From Prosthecobacter gellanilyticus (GTDB lineage Bacteria; Verrucomicrobiota; Verrucomicrobiia; Verrucomicrobiales; Verrucomicrobiaceae), in the NCBI RefSeq assembly GCF_007992435.1, contig NZ_BKAG01000031.1, positions 1 through 64,000 of the forward strand: DNA of 64,000 bases, given 5' to 3'. The notes below the pieces were generated by a model. That model was not told the DNA's origin. It did not search any database and worked only from the letters and a program-made list of their open reading frames with translations. Shown here one piece after another: positions 8,705 through 21,496 of this stretch (position 1 is its first letter; each line of letters starts with the position of its first letter). A program made the position numbers and the translations under genes.

Positions 8705-9058
8705 GTGAAATTTGTGTATGATGCTTTTATCAGACCTCTCCACCATCCTCCAGCCGACAGCATCACCCTTCCAGGCGTCCTCCACGCGCTGTCAGATCCA
8801 GTGCGCCTCAGCATCGTCGCCGAACTCCGCAAAGCCGAGGACGGTCTGAACTGCGTGGAGACCACGAGCCGACTGAAGTGCGCCATGCCCAAGTCCACCT
8901 GCTCGCAGCACTACCGCATCCTGCGTGAGTCAGGCATCATCCACAGCGAGCGCCGCGGCACAGAGCTCACCAGCCGCGTGCGCCGCAAAGAGCTCGATGC
9001 CCGCTACCCCGGCCTTCTGGACACCATCCTGAAAGCCTGGAAGCGCGAGCAAGAGTAA
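8705..9058 (+). CDS. ArsR/HxlR-like winged-helix regulator
   Basis: This 117-residue cytoplasmic transcription factor carries an ArsR-type winged helix: LHALSDPVRLSIVAELRKAE, then the recognition helix MPKSTCSQHYRILRESGIIHSERRGTELTSRVR. The start is GTG 8705, because no in-frame ATG precedes the conserved domain. Three cysteines (GLNCVE, LKCAM, KSTCSQ) surround the DNA-binding helix, which would allow thiol sensing of electrophiles. That reading is inferred from its divergent pairing with an OYE/monooxygenase/AKR cassette. Metal sensing is less likely because the typical CxC site is absent. A GC-rich hairpin follows the stop. Confidence 0.85.
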   Translation: MKFVYDAFIRPLHHPPADSITLPGVLHALSDPVRLSIVAELRKAEDGLNCVETTSRLKCAMPKSTCSQHYRILRESGIIHSERRGTELTSRVRRKELDARYPGLLDTILKAWKREQE

Positions 9059-9086
9059 TCGGACCATTCCTGGCCCGTGTAAGAGA

Positions 9087-9104
9087 GGGGGCAGGAATGC
9101 CCCC
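9087..9104. terminator. GC-rich hairpin between convergent genes
   Basis: GGGGGCA-GGAA-TGCCCCC forms a perfect 7-bp stem with a 4-nt loop, located between the convergent ArsR-type and 1487-residue protein genes. No T-tract follows on either strand, so a bidirectional terminator role is only probable. Confidence 0.5.
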
Positions 9105-9119
9105 ATCACGGTAATCGGG

Positions 9120-12100
9120 TCACTTCACCTTCAGCACCCCGCGCATGATGATCCCATGCCCGGGGAAGGAGCAGATGTAAGGATACTCACCCGGCGCAGG
9201 TGCGGTGAACTCAATCACCTCCTCCTTCGCGTGATCCAGCAGCTTCGTATGCCAGATCACATCGCCACCTTCAGGAATAAAGCCATTCTCAAAACCCTTC
9301 GCACCCATGGCGATCGCCGCATTCATGATGGCGTCCGCTTTGCCCGGTTTCAGGATCAGCAGGTTGTGCGGCATCACATCCGTGTTCGCAAAGGTAAGCT
9401 TCACCTTCTTGCCGGACTTCACCGTCAGTTCCTTCACGTCATACATGAGACGCTCAGGAATGGTCGCCACGCGGATCGTCGTCAGTTCTGGTGTGTCACT
9501 CAGCACACCGGACTTCTGCGCCTTGGCTTCCACCTCACCGGCGATGACCCCGCCCTTGGTCGTGGCTTCCACATTGAACCAAAGCTGCTGCACCACATTC
9601 GCCGCGTTGCGCGCATGAAGCTCAGGCGATTTCTGAAGCTGGCCTAACAGAGCCAGATCACGCACATTGTGCTGCTGATGCACCCACAGGGCTTCCAGCA
9701 GATGATGCGCATCCTCTTTCTTCGTCGCATCAAACTGCTTCATCCATTCTTTGGTCGCCGCGATGACCTCAGCCGTGGGTCGCTCACTGAGTTCCACACG
9801 CGTGCGATGACGCACACCATCCGCCGGATGCTTCAGATTCTCCAGAAGTGCGGGGATCGGCTGTCCATCAATGGCCACGGCCTTTTGCAACTCCCGGCCC
9901 TTCGCCGTCATGCGGTAGATGCGGCCATGCTTGTGGTCACGGTTCGGGTCACGCACGTTGTGCTGCATGTGGCCAATGATCACATTGTGCCAGTCGGCGA
10001 TGTACAGCGCGCCATCAGCGCCGAAGACCGTATCACTCGGACGGAAGTTCTTGTCACCGCTCATCAGCAAACCGCGTGACTTGTCCTCGGTGATGCTGCC
10101 ATCAGCCTGCACCGTCTTCACGGTGAGCTCGGCGCCTGCAGGCTCTCCCCACACCGTGCCAGACTCGGCATTGCGCGCCAGATCATAGTGCTTGATGCCC
10201 AGGAAGCCGATGACATTGGAGATCAGGAAGTCACCCTGCATGTCCTCCGGGAAATGCGTGCTGCTCACGATCTCGCTCGCCGTCACAGGCCGCACTTCCT
10301 TCTTCAGCAGCTCATGCATCTTGAAGCCATTGCCTTCGGGCCGCACCTGATACGCACGACCACCCGTGCCATCCGTGGCATACTGATAACCCCACGAGTC
10401 GAAAGCGATGCCGTGCGGATTCGGCGAGTTCGCTGCGTGCATGGCGATGGTGAACCGACGCGGATCAAAGCGATACATCGCGCTCGCTCCCGTTTGCAAA
10501 GACGAACCCCACGGATGCTCATGATTGTGCTGCATGAAGACACCGCTCTGCCAGTAAATGCCACCATCCGGTCCCATGATCAGGTTGTTGGCACCATGAT
10601 GCGTGTCCGCGAAGTCCACGCCTTGCAGGATGATCTGCCGCACATCCGCCACATCATCACCATCAGTGTCCTTCAGGAAAAGAATGTCCGGCGCACTGGT
10701 CACAATGACCCCGCCATTCCAGAACTCAAAGCCCAGCGGATTCTGCACGCGCGCAAACTCCGTCACGCGGTCGCACTTGCCGTCGTTGTTGTCATCGTGG
10801 CAGATCACCAGCGCATCCTTCATCTCCTTCAGCGGCTCCCATGTCGGATAGGTATGCCAGACCGCGGCCCAGATGCGGCCCTTCGTGTCCACCTGAAGCT
10901 GCACCGGGTTCACCAGCTGCGGAAACTGCGCCTCGTCCGCAAACAAGCTCACTTCAAACCGTGGATCAAAGGCCATGTGCTGGATGGCTTCCTGCCCGCC
11001 GATGTATTTCAGCGTGCCTTCCTTGACCGCGCTGGATGACTTGCTCTTGCCGCCGACATTTGAGATCACTGGCACAGGCTTCGGCACATTGCTGTCATCG
11101 ACCTTCTTGTCCTTGCCTGTCGCGCGTGCCCACACCTTCTCATCACGGTTGGCGGTCATCACATCCAGCATCGTCAGCTCATGCTGCAGCACCACCGCAT
11201 TGGTCTGGCCATCGGTGAAAGCCAGTGTGGAGCGGCCGCCCCACACATCGTTGCCATCACGGGCGCGATACCGTGCATTCCAGTGCATGTCCTTGTCCAT
11301 CACCGCTTCGCGCAGTTCTTCCATGGAGGGCGATGCACTCACCTGCTTGCCGATCAATGCCTTCGCAATCACTTCAGCGAGCTGACGATTCCCCTCAGAT
11401 GTCAAATGCACACCATTGATCGTTAGTGGCTCCTTCGCCGCTTGGAAAAGCTCCAGTGAAGGATGAAAGAGATCCACAAAAGCCACTCCCGCCTCCTTCG
11501 CCGCAGCCTCCGTGGCCTTCGTGTAAGCTTCGAGCTGTGCGTTGTGCTCCTTGCCGCTCGGCACGTTCACATTCTTCGTGTCCTCATGTGCGATGGGGCT
11601 GAAGAGCACTATGCGTGAAAAAGTCTTCCCGTTCGCCTTCGTGCCACGCACATACTTCACAAAGTCCAAAAGCTGCTTCTGATACTCTGCGGGCTTGTTG
11701 TCGAACGATTCGTTATACCCGAAGAACGCAAACACCGTGTCCGGCTTCACATGGCGGAGGTAATCCGTCATGTGCATGTGTCCGCCGCTGCGCGGGAAAG
11801 AGTTCGGCCGGTCACCACTCGCGCTCATGTTGCGGAAGCGCACGTTCAGCTCTGGCAGCGCGCTTTGCAGCAGCGTCTCCATCCAGCCATCATGCTGCAT
11901 GCGGTCGGGCAGCCCATTGCCCAGAATGGCAACTGTCTCGCCCTTCGTGAAGCTGAAGGGCAGGGCATCCTTGTAATCTGCTGGCACCGGGAAAAGCTGC
12001 GGCTCCGGCTTGCTGCCACCGCCGCTCGCTTCCTTCGCGGGTGCAGGTTTGCCAGGCTTCCCCTCAAACGTCAGATAGGTCAGCTTGCCACCGCTCTTGA

Positions 12101-13583
12101 TATCAATCGTCATCGACTCCGGTGCCGCCACGTTCTTGATCTCAAACACCGCTTTCCGCGAGTCATCCAGCAACTGCAGCGTAAAGCCACCCAGACGTTC
12201 AGGGAAACTTTTGCGGCTCCACAGGCCGATGCTGTCCACGGCCTGCGCGGCGCCTAGATCAACCTCCCACCAGGTATTGGGCTGATTCTCTTTCGTGTGA
12301 GTCTGCCCGCTCCTGCCCCAGTCCGGACTCTTGTTCCCATCAAAGGCTCTCTCGGCCACTCCACCATTGGTCGTGGTCGATTGCGATGCCTTGCCATCCT
12401 TCCCCACATTCTTGCCACCGCTCATGACTTCGACCTCGGCAATGTTTAGGCAGCGCTTGTCTCCAGGAAGCTCGATGCGCACATAGCGCGCGGGCTTGCC
12501 CGTCACGATGTTTGGCTTGGCATCCACATCCGTCTTCGCGGCCTGCGTCTCCTCTTTCTTCACCGGCTTCGGACCACTCCCCTTCGTGTTGTTGTTCGCC
12601 GGAATCGGGCTGGTGAAGCCCGCATACATCTCCGGCTTGATGCCACGCGCATAGGCTCCACCTGCAAAGGTGTTAGGCTTCCCGGCACCGACAAAGGCGA
12701 TGTTCATGTCCGCCTTGATCGCATTCTCCAGCCCCAGCGCCCAGAAGCATCCGTTCACCACCATGCGGCGATAGCCTTCATTCGTGATGTCTTCCGAAGT
12801 GCCATACAGCGTGGTGAAAACACGCCCTTCCTTGCCCGACTCCGACTTGTAGGTGCGTGTCCACTCACTTGGCATTGGCGGCTTTGTGCTGTCGGCAGGC
12901 GAGTCAGGTGTCATGCCATTCAGCGGTTGCGCCATCGTCAAAACATCACCCGAGATCGGCTTGCCCACATACCCACCGGCCTGCACCCAGATGTCCTTCA
13001 CTCCACGCAGGATCGGATGCTGCTTCATCGCATCCACAATGCTGATGCGCGTGCTCTGCTGATGATTCTTGCCGTAGTGTCCCACCCAGGTCTGTCCCAG
13101 CACCTGATGACCGAAGCCCTTCTCATAACCACTGACGTTGCTGTCGAAGGAGTACTTCGCATACGGATCATCCTTCGCCGTCTTGAATCCATGCGTCGCC
13201 GTGCGCAGTCCCACCACGGGACCACCGCGTTTCAAATAGGCATCAATATGCTTCATCTGCTCGGCAGGCAGCCCCTGGAAGCGCAGAAACACCACCGCCA
13301 GATCCGCGCTCTCCAGCGCCTCGAGTCCAGGGATATTCGACGGATCACCCGCCGAGATATTACCATCCTGATCAATATCAAAAAGCACCGTGCACTTGAA
13401 CCCATGATGTTTCGCCAGGATGCGCGCCAGGGCCGGCAGACTCTCCTCGGACCGATACTCATGATCCCCCGCGATGAAGACGACATGCTTGCCCTTGCCG
13501 GGCCCATCGGTGCCTTCATAAACAAGCGGCGCAGCGCAGGCAAACCCTGCGAAGGTGAAGAGTGCGAGGAGGAGATATTTCAT
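9120..13583 (-). CDS. Giant multidomain protein: ThuA, discoidin, SGNH, PVC dehydrogenase propeller, cupredoxin
   Basis: This 1487-residue exported protein has a signal peptide at residues 1-17. Domains read in order: ThuA-like glutamine-amidotransferase fold (about 20-285; VFIAGDHEYRSEE); F5/8-type discoidin carbohydrate-binding domain (about 350-500; WWEVDLGA); SGNH/GDSL hydrolase-like domain (about 535-755; AILGNGLPDRM, GYNES, GVHLTSEGNRQLA). A PVC-type membrane-bound dehydrogenase beta-propeller follows (about 860-1240), with calcium-loop-like DDNNDGKCD and DTDGDDVAD. Then comes a helical, HEAT-like stretch, and last an azurin/plastocyanin-like domain. That domain keeps type-1 copper ligands: His in MPHN, then Cys, His and Met in CSFPGHGIIM. 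The set suggests extracellular sugar binding, deacylation and oxidation with electron transfer to copper. It lies 97 bp downstream of the sigma-led operon. Substrate is unknown. Confidence 0.85.
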   Translation of the reverse strand: MKYLLLALFTFAGFACAAPLVYEGTDGPGKGKHVVFIAGDHEYRSEESLPALARILAKHHGFKCTVLFDIDQDGNISAGDPSNIPGLEALESADLAVVFLRFQGLPAEQMKHIDAYLKRGGPVVGLRTATHGFKTAKDDPYAKYSFDSNVSGYEKGFGHQVLGQTWVGHYGKNHQQSTRISIVDAMKQHPILRGVKDIWVQAGGYVGKPISGDVLTMAQPLNGMTPDSPADSTKPPMPSEWTRTYKSESGKEGRVFTTLYGTSEDITNEGYRRMVVNGCFWALGLENAIKADMNIAFVGAGKPNTFAGGAYARGIKPEMYAGFTSPIPANNNTKGSGPKPVKKEETQAAKTDVDAKPNIVTGKPARYVRIELPGDKRCLNIAEVEVMSGGKNVGKDGKASQSTTTNGGVAERAFDGNKSPDWGRSGQTHTKENQPNTWWEVDLGAAQAVDSIGLWSRKSFPERLGGFTLQLLDDSRKAVFEIKNVAAPESMTIDIKSGGKLTYLTFEGKPGKPAPAKEASGGGSKPEPQLFPVPADYKDALPFSFTKGETVAILGNGLPDRMQHDGWMETLLQSALPELNVRFRNMSASGDRPNSFPRSGGHMHMTDYLRHVKPDTVFAFFGYNESFDNKPAEYQKQLLDFVKYVRGTKANGKTFSRIVLFSPIAHEDTKNVNVPSGKEHNAQLEAYTKATEAAAKEAGVAFVDLFHPSLELFQAAKEPLTINGVHLTSEGNRQLAEVIAKALIGKQVSASPSMEELREAVMDKDMHWNARYRARDGNDVWGGRSTLAFTDGQTNAVVLQHELTMLDVMTANRDEKVWARATGKDKKVDDSNVPKPVPVISNVGGKSKSSSAVKEGTLKYIGGQEAIQHMAFDPRFEVSLFADEAQFPQLVNPVQLQVDTKGRIWAAVWHTYPTWEPLKEMKDALVICHDDNNDGKCDRVTEFARVQNPLGFEFWNGGVIVTSAPDILFLKDTDGDDVADVRQIILQGVDFADTHHGANNLIMGPDGGIYWQSGVFMQHNHEHPWGSSLQTGASAMYRFDPRRFTIAMHAANSPNPHGIAFDSWGYQYATDGTGGRAYQVRPEGNGFKMHELLKKEVRPVTASEIVSSTHFPEDMQGDFLISNVIGFLGIKHYDLARNAESGTVWGEPAGAELTVKTVQADGSITEDKSRGLLMSGDKNFRPSDTVFGADGALYIADWHNVIIGHMQHNVRDPNRDHKHGRIYRMTAKGRELQKAVAIDGQPIPALLENLKHPADGVRHRTRVELSERPTAEVIAATKEWMKQFDATKKEDAHHLLEALWVHQQHNVRDLALLGQLQKSPELHARNAANVVQQLWFNVEATTKGGVIAGEVEAKAQKSGVLSDTPELTTIRVATIPERLMYDVKELTVKSGKKVKLTFANTDVMPHNLLILKPGKADAIMNAAIAMGAKGFENGFIPEGGDVIWHTKLLDHAKEEVIEFTAPAPGEYPYICSFPGHGIIMRGVLKVK

Positions 13584-13591
13584 GGCTGGAA

Positions 13592-13620
13592 TCTGGCGGG
13601 AACCTTAGTACCGCGCCAGA
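13592..13620. promoter_or_regulatory. Inverted repeat upstream of the giant gene
   Basis: TCTGGCG (13592) and CGCCAGA (13614) form a 7-bp inverted repeat with a 15-bp spacer, starting 9 bp before the ATG of the 1487-residue protein. It could be an operator or an mRNA hairpin in the 97-bp gap to the preceding gene. Confidence 0.35.
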
Positions 13621-13680
13621 GGACCAAACCGGACAAAAAATGTGTTCAAGCCCTCACTTTGCGTTTGCCCCCCACGAACC

Positions 13681-17618
<3,938 letters not shown>

Positions 17619-17623
17619 AAGTT

Positions 17624-19945
17624 TCACTGGAGGAAAAGAAATTCCGGAGAGTTCAGCAGCGCCCAAAGAATATCCCGCTCAGGATCAGCACTGCCTTGGG
17701 TAAGCTTGGCCAGCTCCGCCACTTCATCGTCCGCAGGCTCGCGTACGAGCACCGCCTGATACAGAAGCCGCACACGCTCTTGTGCATTAGCCTTGGAGGC
17801 AGCGAGTGATCGTTGAAGCCAGGAGTCCTTCGCCAGAATCTCCCCTGTCAATTCACCATTCATCAGCGCGAGCGAGTGCGTCGTGTTCGGATCACGATTG
17901 AAGGCATCAATCTCACGCCGGTCCGACTGGCCAAACTGCCGCAGAAAATGCCCCAGCGCCAGTGGCAGCGGAATCTCCGAGGCCCGCACCATGCCAAAGG
18001 TGAGATGCTTCCATCGTGGATCCGTTTCTTTCGCAACGTATCCATGCCCCATTTGCATGGCTTTCAGTCGAGGACTGAAAAACTCCGCATTCTCCCGAGC
18101 ATGCTCAGACTGCAGTTGCTTGACCTTCGCCTCATCACCCGCATCGCGCGCCGCCTGACGTTCCTTGCTTTGCTCCACCAGCCGCAGTTGGAACTCACGA
18201 TTGCGCTTCCGGTATTCCATCTCATCCTTCGCCCGCTCGATGATCTCACCCGCACACATACGGCTCAGCTTGCGCAGCCGCTCAGGATCGATCTCCGATC
18301 CATCCGTGCGTCGCAGCGACTTCCGCTCATCCAGATCCTGTACAATCAGGGTCAGGCATGAATCCCAGATCTGCTCCGCAGAAAGCCGGCGCAGTTGCGG
18401 GCCGCGCAGATCAAAGGCCACCCCTGGCTGCGGCGTCTCTCGCACTGCAGCGCTTTGATAGAGTCGCGTGTTCAGCAGCGCTGCCGTGAAGCTGCGCTCA
18501 TCAAACTTCATCTGGATCATCGCCTGCGCTAGGATGTCCATCAGCGCCGCATGCTCCTTCGCAGGCAGCACTGAGAGACTGTCCACCGGCTCGATGAGCC
18601 CGACGCCCATCACCCGTTTCCAAAGCCTGTTTGCAATGTTCACCGCAAAGCGCGGATTGCGTGGCGACGTCAGCCATGCGGCAAAGGCTTCGCGTCGATC
18701 ACCTTCTGTGGCCGGTGCCTCATCACCAAACAGCGTGCGCGCCTCCACAGGCTTTTTGCGCAGCGTTTTGTCATACTCATAGGTCTCCGGAAAGGTGATG
18801 GACTTGCCCGTGTCCGTGGTCAGTCGCTTTAGCGTGGCAATCGTTCGGCTCACTCCTTGGCGCAGCGCCGTGTCAGCCTTCATGCTGTCCAGCTTCGCTT
18901 TGACCTCCGGCCACTGCTTCACATTCTTCTCGGAGAATCCCGCCGAGCTGCACATGTTCGTCACTCCAAAGGTGAACGCAGCCATCTGATAAAAGTCCTT
19001 CTGCGTCACCGGTTGCAGCGGATGATCATGGCATTGCGCGCACTCGATGCGCGTGCCCAGAAATACTCGCGTGAGGTTAGACATATGGTCCAGCGGCATG
19101 CCCATATCACGCACATAGAAGCCCACCGCTCCATTCTCCCAAAGATACCCGTTGGCGGTGATGAGCCGCCTCACATACTCGTCATAAGGCATGCTCGTGT
19201 GGATCGCCTCCTTCACCCATTCATCATAGAGCCATCCAGGCTGGCCCGGCAGACCTTGCGTGAGCAGCCGCAGCTGATCCGCCTTCCAGTTGAATAGATG
19301 ACTTTCATAGCCCTGGCTATTGATCAGTTCATCAATGAGTCGCGAGCGCTTGTCGCCTGCCTTGTTATCAAGAAATCGACGACTCTCCTCCAGGCTGGGG
19401 ATGCGTCCCATCACATCCAGATACACACGCCGCAGGAACACCTCGTCGCTGACCGGCGCATTTAGGTGGGTGCCACGCTTCTGATGATGCTCTTCCACCA
19501 GCCCATCAATCTTCACCGCCAGTTCACTCACCACTGTTGGTGCCTTGCTGATCTCCATCACCGGCCCGCGATGATCAAACTTCTGCCACTTGCCAAAGCT
19601 CGCACCACTGGCGATCCAGCGACGCAGCACTTCACGATCAGCCTCGCTCAGCGGCTGCGCTCCACCCTTCAGCGGCGGCATCACATCCTCATCGTTGATC
19701 GGCAGCGTGGCACGCGTGAGCAACTCGCTAGCCTCCGGCTTGCCTGGCACCAGCACATCACCCGCTTGGATGCCTGTCACGGAGTCCAGCAAGAGCCCGC
19801 CCTTCGGTTTCGACTGCTTCTCGCTGTGGCAGCTGAAGCAGTGATGATAGAGCACGGGCAGCACCTCTTTTTCGAAGTCAGGCGCGTCTTGCGCGGCACC
19901 GGCCGTCTTCGCCGCGAGAAGAAAGATGAGTAAAGAGCGCATCAT
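17624..19945 (-). CDS. DUF1549/DUF1553 protein with planctomycete-type cytochrome c domain
   Basis: This exported 773-residue protein has a signal peptide at residues 1-17. A planctomycete-type cytochrome c (PSC/PSD1) domain carries one haem motif CFSCH at about 36-40 with a following GGLLLDS. A DUF1549 domain contains YDEYVRRLITANGYLWENGAVGFYVRD and CAQCHDHPLQPVTQKDFYQMAAFT, whose CAQCH is a second CxxCH. A C-terminal DUF1553 domain contains ANRLWKRVMGVGLIEPVDSL and RRLSAEQIWDS. The two CxxCH motifs indicate haem binding and electron transfer. Its ATG overlaps the stop of the anti-sigma-like gene by 4 bp. With DUF1501 it likely makes a periplasmic redox unit acting on polysaccharide-derived compounds (inference). 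Confidence 0.9.
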   Translation of the reverse strand: MMRSLLIFLLAAKTAGAAQDAPDFEKEVLPVLYHHCFSCHSEKQSKPKGGLLLDSVTGIQAGDVLVPGKPEASELLTRATLPINDEDVMPPLKGGAQPLSEADREVLRRWIASGASFGKWQKFDHRGPVMEISKAPTVVSELAVKIDGLVEEHHQKRGTHLNAPVSDEVFLRRVYLDVMGRIPSLEESRRFLDNKAGDKRSRLIDELINSQGYESHLFNWKADQLRLLTQGLPGQPGWLYDEWVKEAIHTSMPYDEYVRRLITANGYLWENGAVGFYVRDMGMPLDHMSNLTRVFLGTRIECAQCHDHPLQPVTQKDFYQMAAFTFGVTNMCSSAGFSEKNVKQWPEVKAKLDSMKADTALRQGVSRTIATLKRLTTDTGKSITFPETYEYDKTLRKKPVEARTLFGDEAPATEGDRREAFAAWLTSPRNPRFAVNIANRLWKRVMGVGLIEPVDSLSVLPAKEHAALMDILAQAMIQMKFDERSFTAALLNTRLYQSAAVRETPQPGVAFDLRGPQLRRLSAEQIWDSCLTLIVQDLDERKSLRRTDGSEIDPERLRKLSRMCAGEIIERAKDEMEYRKRNREFQLRLVEQSKERQAARDAGDEAKVKQLQSEHARENAEFFSPRLKAMQMGHGYVAKETDPRWKHLTFGMVRASEIPLPLALGHFLRQFGQSDRREIDAFNRDPNTTHSLALMNGELTGEILAKDSWLQRSLAASKANAQERVRLLYQAVLVREPADDEVAELAKLTQGSADPERDILWALLNSPEFLFLQ

Positions 19946-20901
19946 GGCAGTGTCACCTCCGGCACATGGGCGAGCACGACCTGCACGCGATCCACATAGT
20001 GAGCTGGAAACGTATCTCGGGGTTCTGTCTTGCTCTTGCTGTCATTGCTCATCCCCACCTGGATCATGAGAAAATCCGTCTCTGGCGGCAACCGCAACTC
20101 ATTGCCGGCCTTTTGCCAAGTCGCCGGGTTGCCATCCAGCCTTACTCGCGTGCTGCTGGAGTTCGCCAGCATGCGCTCGCGAATGCTGCCCGTGAAGGCT
20201 CCGCTCTGCCGCTCCTTCACGAAGTCCGCATCCAGGGCATACAGTTTGAGCACACAGGAGAAGGGACCTTCAGTCGCGGAGAGATCACCATTGAAGAGAG
20301 CCGAGAGCCGCACCACGGCCGTGCCTTCACCTAACTCCTTTTTGTGCGGCCGCAGATCCAGCAGCCGGAAGGAGTCGCTGCTAAAACTCTCCGGCAGATG
20401 CTGGCCTTCATAGTCCGCTCGCACAAAGCGCAGCATCTGCTTGCCGGAGGCCGGTTTGACCCTGCCCATCGCTCCCGTGAACTCCGTGTAATCGCCACTC
20501 CAATGCCCTACCTCCATGGGCTGCTTCCCGTCCACCAAGGGCGCTGTGCCTGACTCAAAGCTGTCACTGAAAAGCTCGATCCGAGTTTGCAGTGATGGCA
20601 CGACATACCCCAGCACAAACGTGGCGCTAAACAACCCCAAAGCCAGCCCTGCTGCCGCTGCCGTGAGTGGCCTCCAGCTACCCCACGAGGTTCTCCGAGC
20701 CCGTTTGGAAGTTTCCGTCGAAGCCTGACTCAAATGCGCATGCAGACCCACCTCGATGTCCTGGTGCACAAACCAAAGCTGCCTTGCCTCAGCATTCTCT
20801 CGCAATGTTTCCTGAAGTTCGTCATGCTCCGACTCTGTCAGGGAGTCCGAGTCATGAGCCGTGAAGAGATGGAATAGCCGTTTCTGTTGTTCAGCATTCA
20901 T
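19942..20901 (-). CDS. Anti-sigma (FecR-like) membrane protein
   Basis: This 319-residue protein probably holds the sigma factor encoded just upstream. A short cytoplasmic N-terminal domain (MNAEQQKRLFHLFTAHDSDSLTESEHDELQETL..) resembles those of FecR-like anti-sigma factors. It is followed by one transmembrane helix (about residues 82-105; AAAAGLALGLFSATFVLGYVV). A beta-rich periplasmic domain of about 210 residues makes up the rest and has no family I can name. ATG 20901 is preferred over an upstream in-frame codon at 20934 because it overlaps the sigma factor's TGA by 4 bp. The stop overlaps the next gene by 4 bp as well. Confidence 0.75.
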   Translation of the reverse strand: MNAEQQKRLFHLFTAHDSDSLTESEHDELQETLRENAEARQLWFVHQDIEVGLHAHLSQASTETSKRARRTSWGSWRPLTAAAAGLALGLFSATFVLGYVVPSLQTRIELFSDSFESGTAPLVDGKQPMEVGHWSGDYTEFTGAMGRVKPASGKQMLRFVRADYEGQHLPESFSSDSFRLLDLRPHKKELGEGTAVVRLSALFNGDLSATEGPFSCVLKLYALDADFVKERQSGAFTGSIRERMLANSSSTRVRLDGNPATWQKAGNELRLPPETDFLMIQVGMSNDSKSKTEPRDTFPAHYVDRVQVVLAHVPEVTLP

Positions 20902-21443
20902 GAGGCAGCCTCCTGCATCCTGTGCATCACACACTCCGCCAGCAGACGGCGTAGGTGTGAAAGTTTGTTATACAGCGTGCTGCGCGGCCTGCCGGTGCGC
21001 TCCGCCAGCGCGGCGATGTCACCATGATCCGCGCAGGAAATCTTGAGCAGTTGCCGGTCTTCTTCGCGCAGATTCTGCAGGCACACCTCCAGCGCCTTCA
21101 CCCGCTGCTCCTGCTGCCGCGCATCCTCCAGCCTCTCCGCGGCCAGCAGCTCGAGCAAATGCTCGTCAAAGTGCCGGGCGGCACGTGAGGCTGTGCGCAG
21201 AAAGGTCTTCGCCTCGTAAAAGCAGATCGTGCTGGCCCAGGCCAGGAAATCCGTGCCCGGCTCAAAGGTGCCAAACTTCTGCCACATGAGCAGCGAGGCC
21301 CGTTGCAGCACGTCCTGCGCATCATGCCAGCGCCCCAGCAGCGAGAGCAGGTAGCCCAGCAGCCGGTCATGAGACGCCGTGAGCAGCGCCACAAATTCCT
21401 CGTGACGTTGTTCGGGGCTTCCGGCCTGGGTGGACTCTTTCAT
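20898..21443 (-). CDS. ECF-type sigma factor (Rhodopirellula/Verrucomicrobium family)
   Basis: This 181-residue sigma-70-like factor opens a five-gene operon. Region 2 is seen in LLGYLLSLLGRWHDAQDVLQRASLLMWQKFGTFEPGTDFLAWASTICFYEAKTFLR. Region 4 is seen in LREEDRQLLKISCADHGDIAALAERTGRPRSTLYNKLSHLRRLLAECV, which includes the HTH. The wording matches the family common in Verrucomicrobia and Planctomycetes. The palindrome CGGTAA-AC-TTACCG (21466-21479) lies 23 bp upstream in a 53-bp gap after the sialidase-like fusion gene, so the operon could be read both from its own promoter and from the upstream gene. Confidence 0.88.
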   Translation of the reverse strand: MKESTQAGSPEQRHEEFVALLTASHDRLLGYLLSLLGRWHDAQDVLQRASLLMWQKFGTFEPGTDFLAWASTICFYEAKTFLRTASRAARHFDEHLLELLAAERLEDARQQEQRVKALEVCLQNLREEDRQLLKISCADHGDIAALAERTGRPRSTLYNKLSHLRRLLAECVMHRMQEAAS

Positions 21444-21465
21444 TCACCATTGTATGACCGGAAGC

Positions 21466-21479
21466 CGGTAAACTTACCG
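21466..21479. promoter_or_regulatory. Palindrome CGGTAA-AC-TTACCG upstream of sigma factor operon
   Basis: A perfect 6-2-6 palindrome sits 23 bp before the sigma factor's ATG. Its core GGTAAAC is shared with three repeats upstream of the second sigma factor gene at 59054-59123. Autoregulation is possible. Confidence 0.45.
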
Positions 21480-21496
21480 AAGTTTTTTCAGGAACC

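Noticed and set aside
9669-11039. Long plus-strand frames opposite the giant protein gene
   Set aside because: They are shadows in a GC-rich gene; histidine/arginine-rich with no domain.
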